Assembly (NCBI RefSeq): GCF_009826935.1
Contig: NZ_WUMN01000001.1
Span: forward strand, 620,001-684,000
Direction of reading: 5' to 3'
From: Flavobacterium sp. Sd200
GTDB lineage: Bacteria > Bacteroidota > Bacteroidia > Flavobacteriales > Flavobacteriaceae
Length of the DNA: 64,000 nucleotides
Below, in pieces: positions 45,912 through 56,714 of this stretch (positions are counted from its first letter, which is position 1; the number at the start of each line of letters is the position of its first letter). The notes under the pieces are model-generated. The model was not told the DNA's origin and did no database searches. It worked only from the letters and a program-made list of their open reading frames with translations. Made by a program: the position numbers and the translations under genes.

Positions 45912-48900
45912 CTATTCATACATTAATAATTTTACTTCTGTTAAACCTGATGGTTCTAATTTGTCATTTGGTTGAACAATTTCCGGATACGAGTAAGTAA
46001 TCCTGTCTTTTTCTAAAAGCTGACTATCATAGATCATTCTGTTCATCAGAGAATTTGCCACATGAATTTCGATAGTGTTTTTTCCATTGCTTAAAAAGTT
46101 TGTAATATCAAGTTGCCATGGTGAGCACCATATTATTCCGGCACTTTTTCCATTGATTTTAACCTCTGTTATAAAGTCTGGATTGCCGGTTTCAATACAT
46201 ACTTTTTTATTTTTATTCTTTAAACTTATATCTTTTGAATAAATAGCTGTACCCGAGTAATATTTTATACCAGGAATACTTGATTTTGTCCAGTCTGTTA
46301 AAGAGTCAAATTTAACGTTGCCCGGGCCTCCCATTTTTTTATCAAAAAATACGTTCCATGAGTCGTTAAGCATTAGTACTTTATCAGGTTCGTTGTCAAA
46401 CTGTTTAACAGGAAGCCTTTCATAGTTGTCTGTCAATATAATAAAATATGATTCTTTTGGGGCTAAGACTAGATCATAAGATGCCAAACCATTTTTTGAG
46501 ACGATCGAAAAACGTTCTCCGGTTACAGGATTCCACAATTGAGCATGTTTTTTAACAGAATTAAAAGTAAAGGTGTTTTTTTCTTCGACATCCTTATGAT
46601 TATCCAAAAAGAAAATGTCCGAGTCAGGCAGTTCTCTGTGACAGAAATAAATTTTGGAGTCTTTAGTGTTGGAGTTTGCTAAAACAACATCGGGTTTAAT
46701 TTGTGCATCTTTAAGTGCATCTTCTAAAGTCATTCCCCAGTATATAAAACCTTTACCGGTTTTCATTTTCCCCTTGGCAGTTGGCTCTTTACCCCAAAGC
46801 ATAGCTACTAATTGCTGATACTCATCATCTTTGCCAAGATCAATTGCAGAAGCAGATTTCACGGGACGGTTGCCAAAAACATTTCCGCCCATTTTAACAA
46901 TCGAAGCAATTTTTCGTAAAGCGTTCAGTGTTAAATCTCCACTCTCAGGCAATACCATCATTTTATAATTTACTCTATCCGGTAAAACTATTTTACCGTC
47001 ATCGCCCTGCATCCTGTTAATTAATGCATCTGTTGTAAAAGCATCAAAATCAAATCCACCCGGTATATTGGGCAGGCGGTAAGTAAGAATTTTCACAGGG
47101 GCATTCTCTCCAAGATATACACAAATATCGGCATGAGGTTTCCCGATTCTCATAAGATATGCACTTCTGGCCTGATAATCCCAAAAGGGCTTACTGTAAT
47201 TCCACCATGTATTACTTCGGTTAATAGCATAATGACGTCCGCCGCCGGTGCTTCCCGGAATTTTATCTAACCATGGCTGATAAGCCGAAGCACATATTAC
47301 AAACTCGTTTATGCCAAATGCATAGGCATAATCTGCAAGGGACTTTAATTCAGATAGTGAGTTAGAATATTTTGTATCTGTATAAGCTTCAGCAGACGCA
47401 ATTGTTTTACCATATAAATGAGCTGATGAGGAGCTTTCTTTAATATCATAATTTCCATCCGGATGTATAACCCAAAATTCTCCCTGTGGTTTGCTTACTT
47501 TGCTTTTTGCCTGTATAGGATCGGCTACTATACAGAGGGCATTTCCAACTGCCTGAGCAGTAAATGTAAGTCCTCTTTCTTTGCTTAGTTTATCAAAAGT
47601 GCCATAGTAATTATCAGATATCATATCTGCAATATTTCGTCTTACATCGAATAGAAAACTTTCGGTTTTGTCTGTGCCGTCAACAACATACCCTACCATT
47701 GCAGGCAAAAATTTTACAGCGTTATATCCCTGACGGGTTTCAAATTCTTTAATAAAATCATCTGTCCAGTTTTGCGCACCGGCCTCATGACTGTCCATGG
47801 CAACTCCTGTAAGATGCCCACTACCGCTAATATTTAATGAATCGGCTATTCTGCCTACATAATTATCCCAATGAATTTTTGCTGCCTTAACAGACAATTT
47901 ATCACATTCCTTTCCTAAAAGGTTCGACCTTCCATGTTTTATAGAAGCACCCGTAGGCTCGTAGGCAAAACGGATAACGTTCCATTTTCCGCTTGGAACT
48001 TCCCAGTTTAATAAACCATTGGCATCTAACTTATCGGTAATGTCAATTATGCTGTCAGAAGCTATAACTTCATCAGAGCTATAGTTTGGACTTTTTGATG
48101 TTTCGGTATATTCAGCAAATAATCCTGCTTTTTCTTCCCAGAGGTCTATTTTTGCTGATGAGTTTAACACTATGGAGTTAATCATCATTTGTTGATTTTT
48201 TTCTGTTTCTTCCCACCAGTCGTGCAAATAAAGCCTGTAGTATTTTGCCTTAACGGCACTAAACGATAAAGTTTTTTGTCTCCAGCTTTCATGTGCCTTG
48301 TAAATAGGCTTAAGGTCACATACCTTTTCAAAATGAATGCCATCAGCAGATACTTCAAGTTGGCCAAAATCAGGTAAAACGCGATATCCGGTTCCTACAA
48401 AAGATTTGGCAGGAGCACCCGGCACATTTGTTGCGCTTGTTGTAGCTTTGCCGCGGGGTTGCATTTTATAAGTTATACTTCGAGCTTCAAAGTCAGCCTC
48501 AAATTGAAGGTTTATGTAAATACCAGACTCATTTCTTTCAATTTTAGTAAGGCTCTCCGTGCTTGGATTAAAAAGCTTTTTGAGGTCTATATCTTTATTG
48601 TCAGAAGTAATTATTACTTTTTCTGTAGCTGAATTTTTTCCGGTGCCTCTTTTTGCAGGAAAAGCCAGTACAGCAACATCTTTATAAAAGTTGCTTTTGT
48701 TTTTTGGTTCGGCTAACTTGCCGGTAAATCGCTTTCCTCCATCCAGTAACATTTCTGTGGCAACAAGGCGTTTCATACTGTTCTCATTATCAATCCATGG
48801 TCCACCGGCAACATACCCGTTGGAAATGTGAATTTCGAAGGTTAAACCAAGACGTTTTGCTTCTTCAGCAGAAAATCGAAGCATTTCCCACCATTCTTTA

Positions 48901-49211
48901 GAAAAGCCTTCTAATGCTTTTTCTGCCTTTCCATGGTTTTGGTCGTAATATATAACACCGCCAACACCTACTTTTTTAAATGCTTCTAAATCTGCAGTAA
49001 TTCCTTCTTTAGTAGTTTCGGTTTCGCCATGAAACCACCATACTTTTGTTCGGGTACTATCCTGGGGTATTTCAAACCCATTCTTTAGAGAATTTAAAAC
49101 AGATATTTTTTTTGATTGTTTGGCTGTACATGATACAAAAAAGTTACAGATACTAATAGCTGATATACCGTACAGAAATAATAGAAAATATTTGTTGTAG
49201 ATTTTTTTCAA
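45912..49211 (-). CDS. GH106-type glycoside hydrolase (alpha-L-rhamnosidase-like) lipoprotein
   Basis: The product has 1099 residues. It starts at TTG 49211; a stop lies just upstream and no ATG fits. A lipobox (NFFVSCTAKQ) makes it an envelope lipoprotein. The N-terminal WWFHGETETTKEGITADLEA and GVGGVIYYDQNHGKAEK stretches, SNGYVAGGPWI and AMDSHEAGAQNWTDDF match the GH106 rhamnosidase-type family, with glutamates likely catalytic. C-terminal beta domains (ISFKN... IWCSPWQLDITNFL) are carbohydrate-binding-like. No SusC/SusD pair is beside it. Confidence 0.82.
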   Translation of the reverse strand: MKKIYNKYFLLFLYGISAISICNFFVSCTAKQSKKISVLNSLKNGFEIPQDSTRTKVWWFHGETETTKEGITADLEAFKKVGVGGVIYYDQNHGKAEKALEGFSKEWWEMLRFSAEEAKRLGLTFEIHISNGYVAGGPWIDNENSMKRLVATEMLLDGGKRFTGKLAEPKNKSNFYKDVAVLAFPAKRGTGKNSATEKVIITSDNKDIDLKKLFNPSTESLTKIERNESGIYINLQFEADFEARSITYKMQPRGKATTSATNVPGAPAKSFVGTGYRVLPDFGQLEVSADGIHFEKVCDLKPIYKAHESWRQKTLSFSAVKAKYYRLYLHDWWEETEKNQQMMINSIVLNSSAKIDLWEEKAGLFAEYTETSKSPNYSSDEVIASDSIIDITDKLDANGLLNWEVPSGKWNVIRFAYEPTGASIKHGRSNLLGKECDKLSVKAAKIHWDNYVGRIADSLNISGSGHLTGVAMDSHEAGAQNWTDDFIKEFETRQGYNAVKFLPAMVGYVVDGTDKTESFLFDVRRNIADMISDNYYGTFDKLSKERGLTFTAQAVGNALCIVADPIQAKSKVSKPQGEFWVIHPDGNYDIKESSSSAHLYGKTIASAEAYTDTKYSNSLSELKSLADYAYAFGINEFVICASAYQPWLDKIPGSTGGGRHYAINRSNTWWNYSKPFWDYQARSAYLMRIGKPHADICVYLGENAPVKILTYRLPNIPGGFDFDAFTTDALINRMQGDDGKIVLPDRVNYKMMVLPESGDLTLNALRKIASIVKMGGNVFGNRPVKSASAIDLGKDDEYQQLVAMLWGKEPTAKGKMKTGKGFIYWGMTLEDALKDAQIKPDVVLANSNTKDSKIYFCHRELPDSDIFFLDNHKDVEEKNTFTFNSVKKHAQLWNPVTGERFSIVSKNGLASYDLVLAPKESYFIILTDNYERLPVKQFDNEPDKVLMLNDSWNVFFDKKMGGPGNVKFDSLTDWTKSSIPGIKYYSGTAIYSKDISLKNKNKKVCIETGNPDFITEVKINGKSAGIIWCSPWQLDITNFLSNGKNTIEIHVANSLMNRMIYDSQLLEKDRITYSYPEIVQPNDKLEPSGLTEVKLLMYE

Positions 49212-49296
49212 TGGATGTAATTATGAGTGATTATAGGGATTTTTTATTATTGTACAAATATATTCAAACGTTGTAGTTGAAAAATGTTTCACAAAA

Positions 49297-49322
49297 AAAA
49301 GTTCAGGTTTTAAACTGAACTT
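49297..49322 (-). terminator. Terminator of the leu operon
   Basis: On the leftward strand AAAGTTCAG, 8-base loop, CTGAACTTT, then T8. It lies 22 bases past the last leu-operon stop. Confidence 0.8.
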
Positions 49323-49343
49323 TACTATTAAAGAGTGTTTTTT

Positions 49344-50207
49344 CTATTTCCGTACTTCTTCCTGATACAATGCTGAAAGTTTTTTTCCCAAACTGTTGTT
49401 CCACTCCATGGGGAATATATAGTCATCTAACGAACCTATACCGGCAATCTCAGCTGCTGTTCCTGTAAAAAAAGCGCTGTCGGCGGTTTTTACTTCCTCA
49501 ATTGTAAAGAATTTTTCGTGTATGATAATGCCGTTTTGCTTCGCCAGGTCTATAACCGTATTGCGTGTAATTCCCGGAAGTATATTGCCTAATGGACAGG
49601 TATACAAAACACCGTCTTTCTCAAAAAAGAAATTGGCACCGGGACCTTCGGCTGCAAACCCGGCCGCATCCAGCATCAGGGCTTCGTCAAAACCGTTTTG
49701 TTTAGCTTCTGTGGTGGCAAGTATTGAGTTGATGTAATGCCCAACTGTTTTTGCCTCAACATGGCACGATTTAGGGTTTGGGCGCTGATAAGAGGATGTT
49801 TTAATACGCAAAAGCTTGTCGCCAAGGTAACGACCCCATTCCCAGGCACACAAAAACAGATTGGTTTTATCTACAGGAACTAACGACATGTTAGGGTCTA
49901 AATAAAACAATGGCCTTATATAGGCATCTGTCATTCCGTTTTTCTCAAGCAGTTCATAGCTTAAATAAGTCAGCTGTTCAACCGTATAATCGGTTTTAAT
50001 GTGCATCAGCGCAGCCGATTTCAGCATACGCTCATAGTGCTCTTTCGGTTTAAAAATCTTTACGCCATTATTTGTACTATAGGCTCTTATGCCTTCAAAA
50101 ATACCATTGCCGTAATGCATGGTCTGGTTGTACAGGCTCACGTTTGCCTGAGCCGAAGGGAGCCACTCACCATTTAAGTAAACAATGGTATTTTCGTTAT
50201 AATACAT
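49344..50207 (-). CDS. Branched-chain aminotransferase-like class IV enzyme, in the leu operon
   Basis: The product has 287 residues. Landmarks: YNQTMHYGNGIFEGIRAYST, YIRPLFYLDPN, the active-site Lys in VEAKTVGHYINSI, and NGFDEALMLDAAGFAAEG. Reaction as for IlvE: last step of leucine synthesis, 2-oxoisocaproate to leucine. It is the last gene of the leuA-leuC-leuD-leuB operon; its start overlaps the leuB stop. The short form (~290 residues) is a separate lineage from the 355-residue enzyme. Confidence 0.9.
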   Translation of the reverse strand: MYYNENTIVYLNGEWLPSAQANVSLYNQTMHYGNGIFEGIRAYSTNNGVKIFKPKEHYERMLKSAALMHIKTDYTVEQLTYLSYELLEKNGMTDAYIRPLFYLDPNMSLVPVDKTNLFLCAWEWGRYLGDKLLRIKTSSYQRPNPKSCHVEAKTVGHYINSILATTEAKQNGFDEALMLDAAGFAAEGPGANFFFEKDGVLYTCPLGNILPGITRNTVIDLAKQNGIIIHEKFFTIEEVKTADSAFFTGTAAEIAGIGSLDDYIFPMEWNNSLGKKLSALYQEEVRK

Positions 50208-51319
50208 TATATAATTGTTGATTTGCCAAGGGCTACATTAGTACTGTTAGTAAAAGTTTCATTGCCTAAAATCAGGCTTTCTATAAAGCTGCCCACATCA
50301 CTTGTGCTGTAGGTGCTTTCAGGGTTAATATCCGTAGTGCAAAAATCCTGCTCAATACTTGTAGATACCGCTTCTTTAATGGCAGTTGCCTCATCATAAA
50401 GGTCAAAATGCTCTAAAAGCAACGCGGCCGAAAGTATAGAGGCCACCGGGTTGGCAATGCCTTTGCCTGTAGCGGCAGGGTATGAGCCATGTATAGGCTC
50501 AAACAAACTGTACTTATCGCCTACAGATGCCGATGCTGCAAGGCCAATACTGCCACCAATTACACTAGCCTCGTCTGATAGTATATCGCCAAACATATTC
50601 TCGGTAAGCATTACATCAAACTGTTTAGGGTTTAATATTAACTGCATGGCAGCATTGTCAACAAATAAAAAGTCTAAAGCTATATCAGGATATTGGGTTG
50701 CTATCTGGCCAACCACCCTGCGCCACAGGCGCGATGTTTCCAGTACGTTTGCCTTGTCTACCAGCGTAACTTTCTTACGCCTGTTTTGTGCAGCCTTAAA
50801 GGCCATGTGGGTAATTTGTTCTATCTCCTGTACCGAATAGGAACACAGGTCGGAAGCTACGGTTTTATCTTCGCTTAAATGCTTTTCGCCAAAATAAATA
50901 CCTCCCGTAAGTTCGCGGTAAATAGAAATATCTACCCCCGCAATGCGGTCTGCCTTTAGTGGTGACTGCTCTATCAACTTATCGTAAATGGTTATAGGGC
51001 GAATATTTGCAAACAATTGCAACGCCTTGCGAATGGCAAGCAAGCCCTGTTCCGGGCGTACAGGTGCATCGGGGTTATTGTCATACTTAGGGTGGCCTAC
51101 CGCCCCAAGAAGCACCGCATCTGCGGCAAGGCAGGTTTCAAGGGTATCGTTAGGTAGCGGCTCATTATATTTATCTATAGCACAGGCTCCCAATAGGGCA
51201 TGGCTAAAAGTAAAGTTGTGTTCAAAGCGCGTTGCAACAGCTTTGAGTATTTTAATGGCTTCGTTTGTAACCTCCGGGCCAATGCCGTCTCCGGCTAAAA
51301 CAGCTATATTTAATTGCAT
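50207..51319 (-). CDS. leuB: 3-isopropylmalate dehydrogenase
   Basis: The product has 370 residues from the ATG at 51319, one base after the leuD stop; an upstream start inside leuD would add 12 residues but is less likely. It oxidises and decarboxylates (2R,3S)-3-isopropylmalate with NAD+. Landmarks: NIAVLAGDGIGPEVTNEA, IYRELTGGIYFGEKH, the active-site YS/K region VTLVDKANVLETSRLWR, LTENMFGDILSDEASV and FEPIHGSYP. Confidence 0.95.
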   Translation of the reverse strand: MQLNIAVLAGDGIGPEVTNEAIKILKAVATRFEHNFTFSHALLGACAIDKYNEPLPNDTLETCLAADAVLLGAVGHPKYDNNPDAPVRPEQGLLAIRKALQLFANIRPITIYDKLIEQSPLKADRIAGVDISIYRELTGGIYFGEKHLSEDKTVASDLCSYSVQEIEQITHMAFKAAQNRRKKVTLVDKANVLETSRLWRRVVGQIATQYPDIALDFLFVDNAAMQLILNPKQFDVMLTENMFGDILSDEASVIGGSIGLAASASVGDKYSLFEPIHGSYPAATGKGIANPVASILSAALLLEHFDLYDEATAIKEAVSTSIEQDFCTTDINPESTYSTSDVGSFIESLILGNETFTNSTNVALGKSTII

Positions 51320-51320
51320 A

Positions 51321-51899
51321 TTAACTATATTTTTCTTCAAATTGTGTAATGGCATCCAGTTTGCTCAGTAAAAAATCGATATCATCATAACCGTTTATCA
51401 AGCATATTTTTTTGTAGTTATTGATTTCGAAACTTTCCTGTTTTCCGGCACAGCTAATGGTTTGCTCTTCAAGGTTCACGGTTACCGGCTCGGCTGGGTT
51501 CTGTTCTAATGTATCGAAAAGGAATTTTAAATATTCAGGACTAACCTGTAATGGCAGTAGGCTGTTGTTAAGGCAGTTGCCTTTAAAAATATCGGCAAAA
51601 TAGCTTGATACAATTACTTTAAACCCAAACCCTGACAATGCCCACGCCGCATGCTCGCGACTCGAACCGCAGCCAAAATTGTTACCCGTAATTAATATAG
51701 GCCCGTGCTGTTGGTTGTTGAGTGCAAAGGTGGGGTTGAGTTCTTCGTCTTTTATATATTTCCAGTCCCTGAACAGGTTAGCGCCAAAACCTTTCTTATC
51801 GGTCGATTTTAAAAAGCGTGCCGGTATAATCTGGTCGGTATCCACATTTTCAATGTTTAGCGTCATGGCCACATCGGTAAGTGTTGTAAACTTTTGCAT
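51321..51899 (-). CDS. leuD: 3-isopropylmalate dehydratase small subunit
   Basis: The product has 192 residues, usual length. With LeuC it isomerises 2-isopropylmalate to 3-isopropylmalate. Landmarks: [35 protein letters not shown] and [20 protein letters not shown]. Adjacent to leuC (one-base gap) and leuB. Confidence 0.95.
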   Translation of the reverse strand: MQKFTTLTDVAMTLNIENVDTDQIIPARFLKSTDKKGFGANLFRDWKYIKDEELNPTFALNNQQHGPILITGNNFGCGSSREHAAWALSGFGFKVIVSSYFADIFKGNCLNNSLLPLQVSPEYLKFLFDTLEQNPAEPVTVNLEEQTISCAGKQESFEINNYKKICLINGYDDIDFLLSKLDAITQFEEKYS

Positions 51900-51900
51900 G

Positions 51901-53283
51901 CTAATTCAGGTTTTTGGTAAAGTCTATAATTTTTCCTTCAATGGCTATGGCAGCAGCTGTAAGCGGGCTTGCCAGTATGGTACGTGCACCGGGACCCTGA
52001 CGGCCTTCAAAGTTGCGGTTGCTGGTAGAAACGCAGTATTCTTCGGCCGGAATTTTATCATCGTTCATGGCAAGGCATGCCGAACAGCCCGGCTGGCGTA
52101 CCTGAAAACCTGCGTCTTCAAATATTTTATAAAGCCCTTCAGCTTTCATTTCGCTGGCTACCTGCTGCGAACCCGGCACTATAAGCGCGGTTACATTATC
52201 GGCCTTGCGTTTGCCGTTAATATATTCTGCCACAGTCCTGAAATCTTCTATGCGTGAGTTGGTACAGCTGCCTATAAAAATGTAGTTTATAGGAGTGCCT
52301 AACAAAGACTGCCCCGAGTCAAAACCCATATAAGCCAATGCCTTATCGGTACTGGCTTCGGTGCTTTGCGGAATCGTATCGCCTATTTTTATACCCATGC
52401 CCGGGTTAGTGCCATAGGTTAGCATTGGCTCTATTTCTTCGGCATCAATATCAATCTCTTTGTCAAATACAGCGCCTTCATCGGTAACAAGGGTTTTCCA
52501 GTAGGCTACCTTTGCATCAAACTCTTCGCCTTTAGGGGCAAACTCCCGTCCTGCCACATACTCAAATGTAGTTTCGTCAGGAGCAATAAGGCCTCCGCGG
52601 GCACCCATTTCAATGCTCATGTTGCACACGGTCATGCGGCCTTCCATAGACATTTCACGGAAAACATTGCCTGCATATTCGCAAAAATATCCTGTGCCCG
52701 AGTTCGTGCCAAGTTTGGCTATAATATACAGTATAACATCTTTAGGCAATACACCTTTTTTAAGTTTGCCGTTTACATTAATGCGCATTTTTAAAGGCTT
52801 TTCCAGCAGCAGGCACTGGCTTGCAAATACCTGTGCTACCTGGCTGGTGCCAATACCAAAGGCTATGGTGCCAAAAGCCCCATGGGTACTGGTGTGGCTG
52901 TCTCCGCATACAATGGTCATGCCCGGCTGTGTTATGCCAAGCTCCGGTGCTATAACGTGCACAATGCCGTTGTATTTATGCCCAAGGCCATAAAACTCTA
53001 TGTTGTTTTTATGGCAGTTGATTGTAAGTTCTTCTATTTGTTTGCGCGACATTTCATCCTTAATGGGCAAATGCTGGTTAAGGGTAGGGGTGTTATGGTC
53101 TGCCGTGGCAACAATTTTTTTAGGTCGAAAAAGCGGTATGCCGCGCTCCTCAAGCTCGTTAAAAGCCTGCGGACTGGTAACCTCGTGTATTAGGTGCTTG
53201 TCTATATATAAAATATCGGGGCCGTTTGTTACCGACTCTACCACGTGGGCATCCCAAACTTTATCAAAAAGCGTTTTTTTCAT
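51901..53283 (-). CDS. leuC: 3-isopropylmalate dehydratase large subunit
   Basis: The product has 460 residues, usual length. It carries the 4Fe-4S cluster of the isomerase: Cys ligands in [15 protein letters not shown] and [11 protein letters not shown]. Also [37 protein letters not shown] and [18 protein letters not shown]. Five bases before leuD and after leuA in the operon. Confidence 0.96.
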   Translation of the reverse strand: MKKTLFDKVWDAHVVESVTNGPDILYIDKHLIHEVTSPQAFNELEERGIPLFRPKKIVATADHNTPTLNQHLPIKDEMSRKQIEELTINCHKNNIEFYGLGHKYNGIVHVIAPELGITQPGMTIVCGDSHTSTHGAFGTIAFGIGTSQVAQVFASQCLLLEKPLKMRINVNGKLKKGVLPKDVILYIIAKLGTNSGTGYFCEYAGNVFREMSMEGRMTVCNMSIEMGARGGLIAPDETTFEYVAGREFAPKGEEFDAKVAYWKTLVTDEGAVFDKEIDIDAEEIEPMLTYGTNPGMGIKIGDTIPQSTEASTDKALAYMGFDSGQSLLGTPINYIFIGSCTNSRIEDFRTVAEYINGKRKADNVTALIVPGSQQVASEMKAEGLYKIFEDAGFQVRQPGCSACLAMNDDKIPAEEYCVSTSNRNFEGRQGPGARTILASPLTAAAIAIEGKIIDFTKNLN

Positions 53284-53288
53284 TTTAC

Positions 53289-54455
53289 TTAAATACTTAA
53301 TTGAAACTTGTTCTTTGACAATTCTACTATATGATGAATGTGGTTATCGTCTACCACCTTGCAGGTATCGGCAAAGTTTATAAATTCTGAATAAATAATA
53401 TCAAGGTCTAACTTAGTAAACTCGTAGCCAATGTTTTTAGCCCTGTATGCCAGTGCCGACCTGCCGCTGCGCGCGGTTAAGATAATAGAAGACTCGTTAA
53501 CGCCCACATCGGCTGGGTTAATAATCTCGTAGGTTTCGCGGTTTTTTATAACCCCATCCTGGTGGATGCCGCTGCTGTGTGCAAAGGCATTTTCGCCCAC
53601 TATGGCTTTATTGGCCTGAACAATCATGCCCATTTCTTCGGCAACCATTTTACTGATGCTCAACAGGCGTTTGGTGTCTATATGGGTATTAAGGTTTAAT
53701 TTAGGATGCTGGCGGAGTATCATTACCACTTCTTCCAAAGATGTGTTACCCGCGCGTTCGCCTATGCCGTTTACGGTACACTCTATTTGCCTTGCACCAT
53801 TAATAACACCCGCAATAGCATTGGCGGTGGCAAGGCCTAGGTCGTTATGGCAATGGCACGACAGGCGCACTTTATCAATGCCCTCTACATGTTCTTTAAG
53901 GTATTTAATTTTAGCTCCGTATTCGTCCGGCAGGCAATAGCCTGTGGTATCAGGAATATTAAGCACTGTAGCACCCGCCTTTACGGCAACGCTGCACACT
54001 TTTGCAAGAAATTCGTTATCCGTTCGTCCGGCATCTTCGGCATAAAACTCTACATCTTCTACAAAGCTTTTGGCGTAAGAAACAGCCTGAAAAGCACGCT
54101 CCAATATCTTATCAGGAGTAGTATTGAACTTATATTTTATATGCGATTCAGACGTGCCAATACCGGTATGTATCCTCGGCCGTTTGGCATATTTAAGGGC
54201 TTCTGCAGCAACTTCAATATCTTTTTCCACGGCACGGGTAAGTCCGCACACGGTAGCATTCTTTACCAGTTTGGCAATCTCTGTGACCGACTGAAAATCA
54301 CCAGGACTCGAAACCGGGAAACCAGCTTCTATAACATCAACACCCAATGTATCAAGCTGTTCGGCAATACGCAGTTTCTGGCCTGTATTTAATTTACAGC
54401 CCGGTACCTGTTCGCCGTCTCTTAGGGTAGTATCAAAAATTTCTACGTAATCCAT
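53289..54455 (-). CDS. leuA: 2-isopropylmalate synthase, short form
   Basis: The product has 388 residues, about 120 fewer than enzymes with a C-terminal leucine-regulated domain. The catalytic barrel is intact: [53 protein letters not shown] (zinc His), [17 protein letters not shown] and [16 protein letters not shown]. It condenses 2-oxoisovalerate with acetyl-CoA. Without a regulatory domain, leucine feedback is probably at the transcript level. First gene of the operon. Confidence 0.93.
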   Translation of the reverse strand: MDYVEIFDTTLRDGEQVPGCKLNTGQKLRIAEQLDTLGVDVIEAGFPVSSPGDFQSVTEIAKLVKNATVCGLTRAVEKDIEVAAEALKYAKRPRIHTGIGTSESHIKYKFNTTPDKILERAFQAVSYAKSFVEDVEFYAEDAGRTDNEFLAKVCSVAVKAGATVLNIPDTTGYCLPDEYGAKIKYLKEHVEGIDKVRLSCHCHNDLGLATANAIAGVINGARQIECTVNGIGERAGNTSLEEVVMILRQHPKLNLNTHIDTKRLLSISKMVAEEMGMIVQANKAIVGENAFAHSSGIHQDGVIKNRETYEIINPADVGVNESSIILTARSGRSALAYRAKNIGYEFTKLDLDIIYSEFINFADTCKVVDDNHIHHIVELSKNKFQLSI

Positions 54456-54724
54456 CTCATCATAGTTTTTGTATGTAGCTAAATTATTTGATACATAACA
54501 AATAGCGGTTTGTATTAAAAGTAGTTTTACGATGTTAGGCGTGCATAATTATTTTTTAAGTTTTTGATTTATAGTTTTTTAAGCTTATTTTTATTACGAT
54601 GCTTAAAAAAAGTATTTTAAAATGTTTTAAACAGTAGCTTCGATGATATATGATTTATGATGAAAATTAGCTAAATTTCGGATTGATATACGACAGTTGA
54701 AAGCATAGTCGTTATTAAAGTATA

Positions 54725-56281
54725 ATGATCAAGAATAACAACGAATTAACCGATAATCTTTTTGCGCTTGTAAAGTCGCTTACTGCTTCAGAAAAGAGGC
54801 AGTTCTCGCTTTATGCCGGCCGGGTAGCGATGAACAGCGAGAGCAAATTTATAAGCCTGTTTAAAATTTTGTGTACCCAGACAAAGTATGATGAGGCCGC
54901 TATACTTAACAGTACTGATATTACCAAGCAGCAACTATCTAATATAAAGTCGCACCTGTACAACCAGATACTTACCAGCCTTCGGCTTAACCCATCAGTA
55001 CGGAGTGTGCCGTTGCAGATAAGGGAGCAGCTTGATTTTGCCATGATATTGTACCGTAAAGGACTCTATCAGCAAAGCCTGAAAGTGCTTGAAAAGATAA
55101 AAACCCTTGCACTGCTGTATGAAGAGAAGAACATTGGATACGAAATTTTAGACCTCGAAAAGATAATAGAGTCGCAATACATTACCCGCAGCCGTCCCAA
55201 TCGTGCCGAATTGCTTATTGAGCAAACCAATGAGCTTACGCACCTTAATACTATCGCAAGCGAGCTCTCTAACCTTACGCTGTATTTGTATAACATTTTT
55301 TTAAAGAATGGTTATGTGCGTACACCCGAAGAAAAAGACGAAGTGTCTGCATATTTCTTTGATCATTTGCCGGAATATGATGAAAAGCGTTTGGGCTTTA
55401 GGGAAAAGCTTTGGTATTGCCAGGCTTATGTTTGGTACAGTTTTATAATTCAGGATTTTGTGTCGTGCTATAAATATGCCAGTAAGTGGGTTGCATTGTT
55501 TGACAAGGCACCACATTTAATAACGGTGCACCCGGTGTTTTATATAAAAGGGCATCATTATGTATTAGAATCGTTGTTTTACCTAAATCGTGTAAAACAG
55601 TTTGAAACTGCCCTCAACGATTTTGAATTATTGCTTACCAGTACCGATATTCCTGAGGATGATAATATTATGGTATTGTCTTTTTTATATGTGTATTCTA
55701 ATAAACTGAATTTAAGGTTTATGAAAGCCGAATATACTGATGGTGAAGAGCTGTTGGACACCATTAATAAAAAGATTGAACGCTACAGGGATAAGGTAGA
55801 CGACCACCATATTATGATATTATATTATAAAATGGCCTGCCTTTATTTTGGGAACAGAAAATATGATAAGTGTATTTATTTTCTTAAAAAGATTATTGAT
55901 AACAAAAGCACTCCATTGCGTGAAGACTTGGTTTGCTTTACCATGATACTAAATCTTGCCGCGCATTATGAGGCTGGGCAGGACTACAGGCTTGAGGCTC
56001 TTATAAAATCTACACGCATATTTTTAAGCAAAATGAACCACTTGCATGAAGTGCAACGTGCATTGATGGGCTTTTTGGAAAGCCTGCCGCAAATATCGCC
56101 ACTGCATATTAAAGATGAGTTCAGGAGGTTTCATGCAATTTTGAGCCAGTATGAAAATCATCCTTTTGAGCGCAGGGCATTTTTATATCTTGATCTTCTG
56201 TCGTGGCTGGAAGGCCACATTAACGGAGAACCCATTGCCGATGTTATAGCCCGCAAGGTAGCAGGAAAGCACAAGGTATAG
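54725..56281 (+). CDS. Conserved Bacteroidetes protein with helical repeats
   Basis: The product has 518 residues and no signal or membrane segment. Helical repeats throughout (YKGLYQQSLKVLEKIKTLAL, YIKGHHYVLESLFYLNRVKQ, YYKMACLYFGNRKYDKCIYF) suggest a TPR-like solenoid; the N-terminus (LTASEKRQFSLYAGR) recalls a short helical domain. It is divergent from leuA with 269 bases between them. Regulatory or scaffolding role is possible; no known family name is given. Confidence 0.6.
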   Translation: MIKNNNELTDNLFALVKSLTASEKRQFSLYAGRVAMNSESKFISLFKILCTQTKYDEAAILNSTDITKQQLSNIKSHLYNQILTSLRLNPSVRSVPLQIREQLDFAMILYRKGLYQQSLKVLEKIKTLALLYEEKNIGYEILDLEKIIESQYITRSRPNRAELLIEQTNELTHLNTIASELSNLTLYLYNIFLKNGYVRTPEEKDEVSAYFFDHLPEYDEKRLGFREKLWYCQAYVWYSFIIQDFVSCYKYASKWVALFDKAPHLITVHPVFYIKGHHYVLESLFYLNRVKQFETALNDFELLLTSTDIPEDDNIMVLSFLYVYSNKLNLRFMKAEYTDGEELLDTINKKIERYRDKVDDHHIMILYYKMACLYFGNRKYDKCIYFLKKIIDNKSTPLREDLVCFTMILNLAAHYEAGQDYRLEALIKSTRIFLSKMNHLHEVQRALMGFLESLPQISPLHIKDEFRRFHAILSQYENHPFERRAFLYLDLLSWLEGHINGEPIADVIARKVAGKHKV

Positions 56282-56282
56282 T

Positions 56283-56654
56283 TTAGCTTTGAGTAGTTTT
56301 TTTACGTCTTAAAGCGGCTAATAATATCCTTATTATTGCAAAGTATAAAGCGGAGAATATAATACCTGTAAAAGGTGCTAAAGTGCGGCCGGTATCAGCT
56401 ATTACTGCTTTCATGGCCTTTTGTTGATCAGTATTTATTTCATTTTCAGTAAATAAGCCATCCCTGTTGAGGTCGAAAGCGTCAAGCCTGCTTTTAAAAA
56501 TATAATTAGTGTACAACACCATTATTATAATGCTAATGTAGAAAAATATTGAAGCAAGCAAGCTGATCATTGTATTGCTAAAGTGTTTCTTTATACACAA
56601 CAACATCAAAATAAAAGTTACCTGAGCACATGTGAAAAGTATAAGTTGTTCCAT
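56283..56654 (-). CDS. Membrane protein with one EF-hand
   Basis: The product has 123 residues. Two hydrophobic segments (ILFTCAQVTFILMLLCI, LASIFFYISIIIMVLYTNYI) lie before an EF-hand, DLNRDGLFTENEIN (D-x-N-x-D-G pattern), then a third hydrophobic segment (GIIFSALYFAIIRILLAAL). A calcium-binding loop on a membrane protein is unusual but known in Bacteroidetes. Convergent with the repeat protein. Unknown function. Confidence 0.6.
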   Translation of the reverse strand: MEQLILFTCAQVTFILMLLCIKKHFSNTMISLLASIFFYISIIIMVLYTNYIFKSRLDAFDLNRDGLFTENEINTDQQKAMKAVIADTGRTLAPFTGIIFSALYFAIIRILLAALRRKKTTQS

Positions 56655-56714
56655 ATATTTTAGATTTTTTAAACCTCTGTAGCCCCTGCCACAGAGGTTT
56701 GAAAATTGATTTAC

